Positions 56,992 through 64,000 of a stretch of DNA of 64,000 bases are shown one piece after another; positions within the stretch are counted from its first letter, which is position 1, and each line of letters starts with the position of its first letter. The DNA comes from DASUHT01 sp038230835. Its GTDB lineage: Bacteria > Actinomycetota > Thermoleophilia > Gaiellales > JAICJC01. Location of the stretch: NCBI GenBank assembly GCA_038230835.1, contig JBBRMM010000012.1:41502-105501 (forward strand). The letters are read 5' to 3'. Under the pieces are notes generated by a model. It saw only the letters and a program-made list of their open reading frames with translations, was not told the DNA's origin and made no database searches. Made by a program: the position numbers and the translations under genes.

Positions 56992-58038
56992 TCATCGGGT
57001 TGTTGGGGCTGTGCGAGGGGTGGTCGACGGTCCGTGACGGTCGTTTATCACCGGCCAACCGTCCGCCCAGTCGATGCGATCAAGCATGAGGTATCGATCG
57101 TCGCTGAAGTTCCCGCGGATGCGGGCGTGATACACGATCCAGTCAACGCCGGCCTGGTCGGTGATGGTCGCATTATGCCCGACCGCCCAGAACTTGTGGT
57201 TTGCCATAAGGATCGGGTTTTGTGGATCCGATGTAAATGGGCCAAGCGGCGACCGAGACCGTGAGACGAACACGGAATAGTTGGCCTGTTGGGAGCAACA
57301 GTCTCCCACGGAGTACATGAGGTAATACCAGCCCGCGTGGGGAAGCACCCACGCCCCCTCGACGAGGCCAGAGTATCTCCCGTTGCCTCCGACCGGGTAC
57401 ACCAGCGGCTGCGGGTTGCCTATCACATGAAGGCCGTCGCGTGAAAGGCCCACAACGCGAATTGGCTGGGAGTCCGACCCGTAGTACAGGTACACACGGC
57501 CGCTTGGCACGCGCATCACGAAAGGGTCGAGGGCGGTGTACGGGGGCTGCCCAGGGCTCTTAGTGAGCAACGGGTGACCCAGATCATGGAACGGTCCTAC
57601 AGGCGAGTCGGCCGTTCCAACGCCGATCGCCATGTCCCCCACGCTCGCACGCCGACCGGCGTAGTAGAGCAGGTACCGGCCTTGCAGTCGCACGATGTGA
57701 GGCGCCCACATGTCGCCCGCCGGCCCCCCCAGCACCCAGGCTGGGTAGTGCGGGAACGCGTCGCCGACCAATCGCCAATGAACCAGGTCGCGGGACTGGA
57801 GGATCGGGATGTTGAGTAGGTTGAGGTACACGCTCTGTGTCGTGTATGCGTAGTAGGCGCCGTTTGCGTGGATAATCGTCGGGTCCGGCGCATCGTGCAC
57901 GAAGACGGGGTTACGATAGGTTGGCGCTTGAGCGCTGCCGGTTCCGCCGCACGCCGCCGCTGCCAGGCCCAGCAACATGATCACGAAGTTCGAAATACAT
58001 CCGCAGGTGTGCCTGCTGTTGGCTGGTCCTCGTGTCAA
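56992..58038 (-). CDS. GH43-family lipoprotein (arabinanase/xylosidase-like)
   Basis: About 348 residues with a lipoprotein signal (FVIMLLGLAAAACGG) and a five-bladed beta-propeller glycosidase. The three GH43 carboxylates fit Asp in VHDAPDPTII (base), Asp in YTALDPFVM (modulator) and Glu in LVEGAWVLPHAGWYYLMYS (acid). Family members release arabinose, xylose or galactose from plant polysaccharides at the cell surface. TTG 58038 is preferred: it overlaps the ATPase stop (TTGA), has AGGAAA upstream and supplies basic residues before the hydrophobic core. ATG 57978 would leave a core without basic residues. The 190 bases downstream hold no convincing gene. Confidence 0.83.
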   Translation of the reverse strand: MTRGPANSRHTCGCISNFVIMLLGLAAAACGGTGSAQAPTYRNPVFVHDAPDPTIIHANGAYYAYTTQSVYLNLLNIPILQSRDLVHWRLVGDAFPHYPAWVLGGPAGDMWAPHIVRLQGRYLLYYAGRRASVGDMAIGVGTADSPVGPFHDLGHPLLTKSPGQPPYTALDPFVMRVPSGRVYLYYGSDSQPIRVVGLSRDGLHVIGNPQPLVYPVGGNGRYSGLVEGAWVLPHAGWYYLMYSVGDCCSQQANYSVFVSRSRSPLGPFTSDPQNPILMANHKFWAVGHNATITDQAGVDWIVYHARIRGNFSDDRYLMLDRIDWADGWPVINDRHGPSTTPRTAPTTR

Positions 58039-59237
58039 GAAAGAGCGTTTCCTGTCTGCGGGTCGAAAAAGTGAAGCGCGGCTGTGTCGATGAGCAGTTC
58101 GACGTTTGCGCCCTCGCGCGCGGCCGTTCGGCGGTTGACGCGAGCCACGAAGGCGCTGTGCTTTCCGCCTGCTTGGTGTTCCAACGCTTCCACCGCCTCG
58201 TCGCCCGTTTCGGCCGCGAGTGCTCGCGTGTCGTCGGTCAGTGCTGGCGGGGCGTCGACCGTGAAGTGCAGGTAGACCTCGGGGCCCACCACCTCGCACA
58301 GGTCGACTCGGGCGCCGATTCGTCGGTCGGCCGGTGCTTCGCCGATAAGGGCGGCGTCTTCCATGTCCTCGGGCCGGATTCCCAGCACGATCGAGCGGCC
58401 CACAAAGCTGGCTAACTGGGAGTGGTTGCCGGGGCGGTCGTCGAGTCGCAGCCGAGTATCCGCGAACTCAACGGTTAGCTCCCCGGCTCGTTGGACGAGC
58501 CGTGCTTCGATCAGGTTCATTGCGGGCGAGCCGATGAAGCCCGCGGAGAACAGGTTTCGCGGGTGGGCGTAGACGTCCTGCGGTGTCCCCACCTGTTGGA
58601 GCAGTCCGTCCCTCATGACGGCCACCTGGTCACCCATGGTCATTGCCTCGGTCTGGTCGTGGGTGACGTAGATGGTGGTGACCCCAAGGTCGCGTTGGAT
58701 GCGCGCGATTTCGGCGCGCATCTGAACGCGGAGTTTGGCGTCCAAGTTAGACAGCGGCTCGTCCATGAGGAACGCCTTTGGGTCACGAACGATCGCCCTT
58801 CCCATCGCGACTCGCTGGCGCTGGCCCCCCGACAAGTGGCGTGGCTTTTTCTTCAGCAGGTCAGAAAGGCCCAGGGTTGCGGCGGCCTTCTCGACCTGCG
58901 TCCTGACCTCCCGCCCCGGGATCTTCCGCAACCGAAGGCCAAAGGCGATATTGTCGTAGACAGACATGTGCGGGTAAAGCGCGTAGTTTTGAAAGACCAT
59001 GGCAAGGTCACGGTTTTTCGGCTGAACGTCATTGATGACACGATCCCCGAGCCTGATCGTGCCCGCCGTGATCTCTTCGAGGCCGGCCACCATCCGAAGC
59101 GCCGTGGTCTTCCCGCAGCCACTCGGCCCGACCAACACCATGAACGTGCCGTGCGGGATCTGCAAGTCGAAGTCGAGTACCGCTTCGGTGCCATCGTCAT
59201 AGACCTTACTCACGCCCTCGAAGGTGATTTCAGCCAT
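58035..59237 (-). CDS. ABC transporter ATPase (MsmK/UgpC/MalK type)
   Basis: 400 residues: Walker A VGPSGCGKTTALRM, Q loop MVFQNYALYPHM, signature HLSGGQRQRVAMGRAI, Walker B AFLMDEPLSNLDA, and a C-terminal TOBE regulatory domain (about 240-390). It energises carbohydrate importers. Many sugar operons share one distant ATPase; here a dedicated copy lies within the importer operon, nine bases after the isomerase gene. The ATG is followed by the standard ITFEGVSKVYDDG opening. Confidence 0.95.
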   Translation of the reverse strand: MAEITFEGVSKVYDDGTEAVLDFDLQIPHGTFMVLVGPSGCGKTTALRMVAGLEEITAGTIRLGDRVINDVQPKNRDLAMVFQNYALYPHMSVYDNIAFGLRLRKIPGREVRTQVEKAAATLGLSDLLKKKPRHLSGGQRQRVAMGRAIVRDPKAFLMDEPLSNLDAKLRVQMRAEIARIQRDLGVTTIYVTHDQTEAMTMGDQVAVMRDGLLQQVGTPQDVYAHPRNLFSAGFIGSPAMNLIEARLVQRAGELTVEFADTRLRLDDRPGNHSQLASFVGRSIVLGIRPEDMEDAALIGEAPADRRIGARVDLCEVVGPEVYLHFTVDAPPALTDDTRALAAETGDEAVEALEHQAGGKHSAFVARVNRRTAAREGANVELLIDTAALHFFDPQTGNALS

Positions 59238-59246
59238 CGAGATTCC

Positions 59247-60215
59247 TCACGCCCAAAACCTGCCTGACGTTGGCTCTGTGAGCAGCACCGAGCGCAGCAG
59301 CGAGACAGCCTTACCCAGGCCTTCGTCACGCGACATCAGCGGATCCTCGTGCTCGATCGACACGACGTAGTCATAGCCGACGGCTCGCAGCGCGGACACG
59401 ATGTCTCGCCAGATCTTCTCATCCTGCCCGTAGCCGACGGTCCGAAACGTCCAACTCCGATCGAGCACCTCGCCATAAGGTTTGGTATCCAACACGCCCG
59501 TGCGCGCGACGTTCGCGCGGTCGATGTAGGTGTCCTTGGCATGGAAATGGAAGATCGCGTCCCGGGCTCCCAGCAGTCTGATCGCCTGCACGGGGTCGAT
59601 GCCTTGCCAGAATAGGTGACTGGGATCGAGGTTCGCGCCGATCTCTGGGCCGGTCGCGTCTCGCAGCCGCAGCAGCGAGTCGGGATGGTACACGAGGAAT
59701 CCGGGATGAAGCTCAAGTGCTATCCGGATCCCTCGCCGGCGCGCCAGCTCCGCTTGCGACGACCAATACGGCACAGCCACCTCTTCCCACTGCCAGCGCA
59801 AAATCTCAAGATAGTCATCCGGCCACGGGCACGTCACCCAGTTCGGCCAACGCGCCCCCGGGTGGTCGCCCGGACACCCCGAAAAGCCGTTGACTACCGG
59901 TATCTCGAGCAGCTCGGCGAGCTCCGCCGTTTTCACCCACGTGGCGTGCGCGAGCGCCGCTCGGCTCGCATCGGGGTGCAGTGGGTTGCCGTGCTGGGAC
60001 AAAGCGCTGATGATCATTCCGCGATCCTCCACCGCCTGTTTGAACCCCAGAGCGAGCGAGCGGTCCTCCAACAGACGGCCAGGATCGCAGTGGTGGCTCC
60101 CGGGATAGTTCCCAGTCCCGACCTCGACGGCATCCACACCCATGCCGGCGAGCTTGTCGAGCACCGCGCTGAACTCTAGATCGCCATACAGGGCCGTGAA
60201 CACACCGAGTTTCAC
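59247..60215 (-). CDS. TIM-barrel sugar isomerase/epimerase
   Basis: About 322 residues of the xylose isomerase-like family. Metal ligands fit Glu in IALELHPGFLVY, Asp in GANLDPSHLFW, His in IFHFHAKDTYID and Glu in VVSIEHEDPLMSRDEG. The KLGVFTALYGDLEF N-terminus and GVDAVEVGTGNYPG segment are typical of the larger isomerases clustered with Gfo/Idh/MocA oxidoreductases. GTG 60215 is preferred over an upstream TTG at 60233. It lies between the permease and ATPase genes. Confidence 0.88.
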   Translation of the reverse strand: MKLGVFTALYGDLEFSAVLDKLAGMGVDAVEVGTGNYPGSHHCDPGRLLEDRSLALGFKQAVEDRGMIISALSQHGNPLHPDASRAALAHATWVKTAELAELLEIPVVNGFSGCPGDHPGARWPNWVTCPWPDDYLEILRWQWEEVAVPYWSSQAELARRRGIRIALELHPGFLVYHPDSLLRLRDATGPEIGANLDPSHLFWQGIDPVQAIRLLGARDAIFHFHAKDTYIDRANVARTGVLDTKPYGEVLDRSWTFRTVGYGQDEKIWRDIVSALRAVGYDYVVSIEHEDPLMSRDEGLGKAVSLLRSVLLTEPTSGRFWA

Positions 60216-60297
60216 GCAGCCACCATCCCGCAAGCCACCGTAGGTTCCCAGCCGGGGTCGCGACTCCTCACCGTCCCGCCAAGCTGCAAGGACCGAC

Positions 60298-61164
60298 TCA
60301 TCCCTTGAGCCCTGTCAGGGTTATGCCTTCGACAAAGTACTTCTGCGCAGCTAGGTAGACAAAAACCACCGGAATCAGCGAGATCACGTCGCCCGCCATG
60401 AGAACAGTCCAATCCGTGCCATGTTGGGAGTTGAGCAACTGCAAGCCGACGGGCAGCGTGTACTTGCTTGTCGTGTTCAGCATAATCAGCGGCCAGATGA
60501 ATGAGTTCCACACGGACATGAATCCCAGGACGGCGACAACGGCCAGCGCCGGAATCGACAGCGGCAAAATAACCTTGCGGTAGACCATAAAATGGCTTGC
60601 TCCGTCAATCCGCGCAGCGTCCTCTAGTTCGCGTGGGATCGACATGAAAGACTGGCGGAGCAGGAACACGCCGAAGACGTCGCCCATCGACGGCACGATC
60701 AGCGCATAGTGCGTGTCGATCCAGCCCAGCTGGCGCATAAGAACGAACCCCGGAATCAGGGTCACCTCCCAAGGAATCATCAGGGCCGACAGAAACGCGT
60801 AGAAGATCAGATCGCGGCCGGGGAATCGCAGACGCGCGAACGCAAACGCAGCAGTCGACGCAAGCACGACCTTCCCAGCGACCGCGAGCACCACAATGTA
60901 CGAGGAGTTCCAGATCCAGCGTCCCAGCGGCAGTTCGTTCCAAAGCGTTGTGTAGTTCGCCCACTTGAAGTGGTGCGGAAGCCACTGCGGCGGGTAGACA
61001 AACACCTCATCAATGTTCTTCAGGGACGTCGAGATCGTCCACAGGAATGGGGTCAACGCCAGCACGGCCAGCAGAATGAGCGCTCCGTAGCCCACCCCCA
61101 CGCGCGCGAACCGCTGAGCCCGGCGACGGCCCCGACGACCAGTGGCATGATCAGCCGAAGTCAT
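60298..61164 (-). CDS. Carbohydrate ABC transporter permease (MalG type)
   Basis: 288 residues, six transmembrane helices. The EAA loop that contacts the ATPase is SIPRELEDAARIDGASHFMVYRKVILPLSIPAL. The N-terminal LTPFLWTISTSLK segment is characteristic of MalG-like subunits. Its start lies 14 bases inside the end of the MalF-type gene, so the two permeases are coupled. Confidence 0.95.
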   Translation of the reverse strand: MTSADHATGRRGRRRAQRFARVGVGYGALILLAVLALTPFLWTISTSLKNIDEVFVYPPQWLPHHFKWANYTTLWNELPLGRWIWNSSYIVVLAVAGKVVLASTAAFAFARLRFPGRDLIFYAFLSALMIPWEVTLIPGFVLMRQLGWIDTHYALIVPSMGDVFGVFLLRQSFMSIPRELEDAARIDGASHFMVYRKVILPLSIPALAVVAVLGFMSVWNSFIWPLIMLNTTSKYTLPVGLQLLNSQHGTDWTVLMAGDVISLIPVVFVYLAAQKYFVEGITLTGLKG

Positions 61165-62113
61165 AATTCACGCGGCGTGCGAGGAACCGAAACTGAAGCC
61201 CGGTCGCCAAGGCTATTACGAGAAACACAACCCAGGCGTACGCAGCGGCGTAACCATAGTGGAAGTATCTGAAGGCCTGGGTGTAGAGATAGAAGGAGTT
61301 CGTATAGGTCGAGTAGCCGGGGCCGCCCTGGGTCATCACGTACACCTGATCGAACGCGCCCTGTAGACTGCCGATCGTTGACGTTACCAGGATAAAGAAT
61401 GTGATTGGGGTCAGCAGCGGCCAGGTTATGTGGCGAAACCGCATCCAGCGCCCCGCACCATCGACCTCGGCGGCCTCGTACAAGTGCCGCGGGATCGCTT
61501 GCAGCCCTACGAGGAAGAACGTCATCGTCCACCCAAGCCCCTGCCACACGCTCATGGCCGCGAGTGCGGGCAGCGCCAGGCTGGGGTTCCCTAACCAATC
61601 ATGCGGTCCGACGCCGAACTGGGCAAACACCCAGTTGACAAGCCCGAAATCAGGATTGTACAGCCACCGGAAGATGATCGCAGTGGCCACCACCGGAACC
61701 ACAACCGGCAGAAAGTAGGCTGTGCGGAAAACACCGATTCCGCGAAGCTTCGTGTTCACCGCCATCGCCAAAAGCAGCCCCAGCGCCATGCCAGTGGGGA
61801 TCGTGTACAACGCGAGGAGAAGGGTGTTCTTGAACGCAGTGCGGAAGATCGGGTCGTGAAACAGCAGCGTTCGATAGTTGTACAGTCCGCGTTCGTGGTG
61901 GGGGGTGAGCAGGTCCCACACCCACGTCGAGATGACCAAGGAGGACGCCATTAGGTAGACGGTAAAAATGAGGAAATGGATCAGGCTGGGCGCTACGAAC
62001 GCGTAACCCGCGATCGTGTCCCGACGAAGCCACCGACTCTTCCGCGCGCCACGGCCCCGTGCTCGAGCCCGGCTTGGGTTGGACCCGGGGGCATCGTGGA
62101 CGCCGTCTGTCAT
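61151..62113 (-). CDS. Sugar ABC transporter permease (MalF/UgpA type)
   Basis: About 320 residues with a basic N-terminus and six transmembrane helices (first: IAGYAFVAPSLIHFLIFTVYLMASS). The EAA loop is IPRHLYEAAEVDGAGRWMRFRHITWPLLTPI. ATG 62113 is chosen because it overlaps the binding-protein stop (TGATG); a longer open frame upstream runs into that gene. It is paired with the MalG-type permease. Confidence 0.94.
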   Translation of the reverse strand: MTDGVHDAPGSNPSRARARGRGARKSRWLRRDTIAGYAFVAPSLIHFLIFTVYLMASSLVISTWVWDLLTPHHERGLYNYRTLLFHDPIFRTAFKNTLLLALYTIPTGMALGLLLAMAVNTKLRGIGVFRTAYFLPVVVPVVATAIIFRWLYNPDFGLVNWVFAQFGVGPHDWLGNPSLALPALAAMSVWQGLGWTMTFFLVGLQAIPRHLYEAAEVDGAGRWMRFRHITWPLLTPITFFILVTSTIGSLQGAFDQVYVMTQGGPGYSTYTNSFYLYTQAFRYFHYGYAAAYAWVVFLVIALATGLQFRFLARRVNYDFG

Positions 62114-63429
62114 CACCCGCCGCCTGGCACCGATCCCGTCTGCAATTCCGGGCCTATCGTCTTGCACAGCGATGGAAACACCTGCGCTGGTGTCTGCTTG
62201 AGCGACCACACCGGCGAAAGCGCCGCATCCACTTGGTTTTGGATCTGATTGAAGTTCGGAAGGTAGGGGGCCTTGTGCACGGTAGGTAGAGACTCCAGGA
62301 ATGGCTGATACGCGTCATGCAGGACGACGAACGGATTTTGGGTGAACGAGGGAGAGGTTGCGATCGACCGTCGTGACGGGATCCCCTGCATCGCCGCGAG
62401 TCCAGACCGAATGCCCTGAGGGCTCACCATGAACTTGAGAAACGCCCAAGCTGCCTCAGGGTTGTGACTGGAGCGCGTGATCGCAAACATAGACAGATGG
62501 AAGAAATTCGCCCGCCCGCTGGGGCCCAACGGGATCGGCGCGACTTTCCAAAGGAATCGATTGACGCTGCGCATGTCGTACGCAGCCCAGCGACCCTCCC
62601 CAATCAGCATGCCCACGTGGCCACCAAGGAATAGCTGCTCCGCACCCTGATTAGCGAACTGGCTCGGCGTTGGCGACGAACCGGACTTGTACAGATCTAC
62701 AATCGACTGAAAGGCGGCAATCGACTGCGCTGACGCAAGCCCGCAGCTCTTGCCATCCGGCCCGTACGGCTCGCCTCCCCACTCCCAGACTTGATCATAG
62801 TACGGAGCGAACCAGTTATCGAACGCCGCTCCGTAAGTCTTCGATGTGCCGCTGCCTGACGTTAACCGTCGCGCGGCGTTGAGAAAATCCGACCATGTCC
62901 AACTCGCCGACGGAGGCGCAAGTCCGGCCTTCTTAAACAGTGTGGCATTATAGTACATGACCTGAGTGTCCCAGTTATCCGTCAGCCCGACCAGTTCGTT
63001 GTGAAACGTGAGGCCCTGGATTACCTGCGGATAGAAATCCAAAAGATTGTAGTGATCGCGATGGACGTAGGGAAGCAGGTTCAACGCGAAGTTTTTTGAG
63101 ACGATGTTGGGGATCTGCACATCGCCGGAGTTGAAGATGTCGGGCGGCGTTCCGCCGGCGACCATGGTCTGCACTTTTTGGTCATACGCCGTGGCGGGGA
63201 TCGTGAGAACCGTCACGTGCACCTTCGGGTGTAACTTCATGAACTCCGCTGCGAGTTGGTGCCGAAGCGCGAGATCACCTGGATTGTCACCCGGCTCCGC
63301 CAAGACCACGGTGCCCGACAGCTGGCCCGCGCTGGTCGGCGCCGCACTCCCACTGCTACCCCCGCTGCAGCCGAACCCCAAGATAGCGATCAGCGCGAAA
63401 CCAACCAGATGAGCACCCAGACGGCGCGT
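62113..63429 (-). CDS. Sugar ABC transporter substrate-binding lipoprotein, ACG at start position
   Basis: About 438 residues of the extracellular solute-binding family 1. A lipoprotein signal reads RRLGAHLVGFALIAILGFGC followed by a Gly/Ser linker, then the binding domain (AAEFMKLHPKVHVTVLTIPATAYDQKVQTMVAGGTPPDIF and RRLTSGSG-type elements). No ATG, GTG or TTG precedes the signal. AAGGAG at 63436-63441 stands six bases before ACG 63427-63429, exactly where a start is expected. The first usual start, TTG 63381, falls within the signal peptide's end and would abolish export. It heads the importer operon. Confidence 0.88.
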   Translation of the reverse strand, partial: TRRLGAHLVGFALIAILGFGCSGGSSGSAAPTSAGQLSGTVVLAEPGDNPGDLALRHQLAAEFMKLHPKVHVTVLTIPATAYDQKVQTMVAGGTPPDIFNSGDVQIPNIVSKNFALNLLPYVHRDHYNLLDFYPQVIQGLTFHNELVGLTDNWDTQVMYYNATLFKKAGLAPPSASWTWSDFLNAARRLTSGSGTSKTYGAAFDNWFAPYYDQVWEWGGEPYGPDGKSCGLASAQSIAAFQSIVDLYKSGSSPTPSQFANQGAEQLFLGGHVGMLIGEGRWAAYDMRSVNRFLWKVAPIPLGPSGRANFFHLSMFAITRSSHNPEAAWAFLKFMVSPQGIRSGLAAMQGIPSRRSIATSPSFTQNPFVVLHDAYQPFLESLPTVHKAPYLPNFNQIQNQVDAALSPVWSLKQTPAQVFPSLCKTIGPELQTGSVPGGG

Positions 63430-63499
63430 GAGGATCTCCTTGCGAGCGGCTCCCGTGAGCGCGATTGATACACCACCGGACGGTGGAAGTCAAGGCTAG

Positions 63500-63532
63500 T
63501 TCGGCACGAGACCGACCCACGTCGTGCTCGAA
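63500..63532. promoter_or_regulatory. Candidate operator between importer operon and DeoR gene
   Basis: TTCGGCACGA and TCGTGCTCGAA form an inverted repeat, one base out of register, with a 12-base spacer, in the divergent intergenic region. A smaller palindrome, CCACCG-GA-CGGTGG, lies at 63473-63486. Either could bind the DeoR-type repressor. Confidence 0.4.
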
Positions 63533-63594
63533 ACTGGTTGAAATCGCGTCCTGGGTGTGCTTAAGTCGCTTGCATGAACCCCGTTGGGGACCAG

Positions 63595-63846
63595 ATGCTC
63601 ACCCAGGAGCGCCGGGATGCGATCCTGAGCGCCTTGGTCAGCGCAAGCCAGGCGAAAGTGGCCGCTCTCGCAGACACCTTGGAAGTCTCGCCGACGACCA
63701 TCCGGCGAGATCTGCGATATCTGGACCGCCAAGGCTTGATAGAGAAGGTACGAGGCGGTGTTATCCTCCCGCGTCACCTCCCCCGCGAACCGCATTTCGT
63801 CGCGGCACGCCGCATCAACAGCGGCGCTAAGAGCCTATCCCGGTAG
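63595..63846 (+). pseudogene. DeoR-family sugar regulator, truncated by IS insertion
   Basis: Only the N-terminal 80 or so residues remain: the DeoR helix-turn-helix (MLTQERRDAILSALVSAS, VAALADTLEVSPTTIRRDLRYLDRQGLIEKVRGGVIL) and the beginning of the linker to the sugar-phosphate-binding domain. Family-like sequence ends near 63829 at RINSGAK, where the IS5-family element begins, and the fused frame stops at 63844-63846. The gene diverges from the importer operon and probably repressed it. A DNA-binding domain without its effector domain would be inactive or unresponsive. Confidence 0.82.
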
Positions 63847-64000
63847 GGGTTTCTGAGGCGGCGTCGAAGGACAGATTCCAAACACCGAGTCTGGGGGTTT
63901 GGGATGGCTGGCAAGGGTCGTGGTGTGCGCGATGATGGGTATCGGATCGCGGATTGGTTGTGGGAGCGGATCGAGCCGTTGTTGCCGCCGCGGCCGGTGC
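63829..64000 (+). mobile_element. IS5-family insertion sequence, left end
   Basis: The element starts at about 63829-63831, where the DeoR frame loses similarity, with an end beginning near GAGCCTATCCCGGTAGG, and runs out of the window. It carries the start of an IS5-type transposase gene 75 bases in. The right end and target duplication cannot be seen. Confidence 0.75.
63904..64000 (+). CDS. IS5-family transposase (5' partial)
   Basis: The first 32 codons (MAGKGRGVRDDGYRIADWLW, then ERIEPLLPPRPV) match the N-terminal domain of actinobacterial IS5-family transposases, in which D-x-LWERIEPLLP is the hallmark. The gene continues beyond the window; the DDE catalytic residues are not included. 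A G-rich stretch precedes the ATG. Confidence 0.85.
   Translation, partial: MAGKGRGVRDDGYRIADWLWERIEPLLPPRPV

Noticed and set aside
56930..57010. Minus-strand NPMKAGLV reading, similar to the NPVKAGLV motif of REP-associated tyrosine transposases
   Set aside because: The match is only eight residues, overlaps the end of the GH43 gene and has no HUH motif or flanking REP repeats; chance cannot be excluded.

Overview
The window is GC-rich, about two thirds G+C with strong G/C preference at third codon positions, and reads as the chromosome of an actinobacterium. The minus-strand order polA, rpsA, coaE, uvrB, uvrA is the conserved actinobacterial arrangement. The LexA-type boxes (CGAAC-N4-GTTCG) and the many start codons lying 6-9 bases behind a TANNNT hexamer (leaderless-type promoters) fit as well. 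Chemotaxis and PilZ proteins, a secreted RTX protein and a DoxX-Rieske fusion suggest a deep-branching soil lineage such as Thermoleophilia. That class assignment is an inference.

Bases 1-12612: end of a DUF2520-like gene, panC-panB, a glyoxalase, then short unrelated units: a DUF1851 gene bounded by a 29-base repeat of the glyoxalase tail, a cupin-cyclase fusion, an M24 peptidase, acetyltransferases, an orphan LanC-like protein, a membrane protein, an RTX protein, a CocE/NonD hydrolase, an alpha/beta hydrolase and an amidinotransferase-fold enzyme. Bases 12716-17113: a small secreted PepSY-like protein whose stop codon lies in a palindromic MITE-like element, a histidine kinase, a methyl-accepting chemotaxis gene broken by a one-base frameshift, and cheW.

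Bases 17171-43555 are mostly housekeeping: NUDIX proteins, thiolase, DoxX-Rieske, RNase HI, uvrA and uvrB with LexA boxes, PH- and PilZ-domain proteins, GNAT, SRPBCC and methyltransferase genes, lytic transglycosylase, coaE, four-domain rpsA with a repeated acidic tail, polA, malic enzyme, an MFS exporter, glnA, a COG4280-like membrane protein and a YbdK ligase. A tRNA-Leu(CAA) at 43636-43718 closes this part.

Bases 43719-64000 look accessory. Three small overlapping genes of unknown function are followed by a strong hairpin, a consensus promoter and a structured region without a clear gene, and then a carbohydrate locus of 15 genes plus a truncated regulator. Plus-strand genes encode two Gfo/Idh/MocA oxidoreductases, two medium-chain dehydrogenases, galactokinase, a TIM-barrel isomerase and a GH1 enzyme. 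Convergent minus-strand genes encode a binding-protein ABC importer with its own ATPase, a second isomerase, a GH43 lipoprotein, an SDR epimerase and a GH2 enzyme. Read together they would import, hydrolyse and oxidatively process a galactose- or arabinose-containing glycoside. A divergent DeoR regulator is cut by an IS5-family element at the right edge. Two genes of the locus lack a normal start codon where one is expected (ACG for the binding protein, ATA for GH2), so the locus may be losing function.
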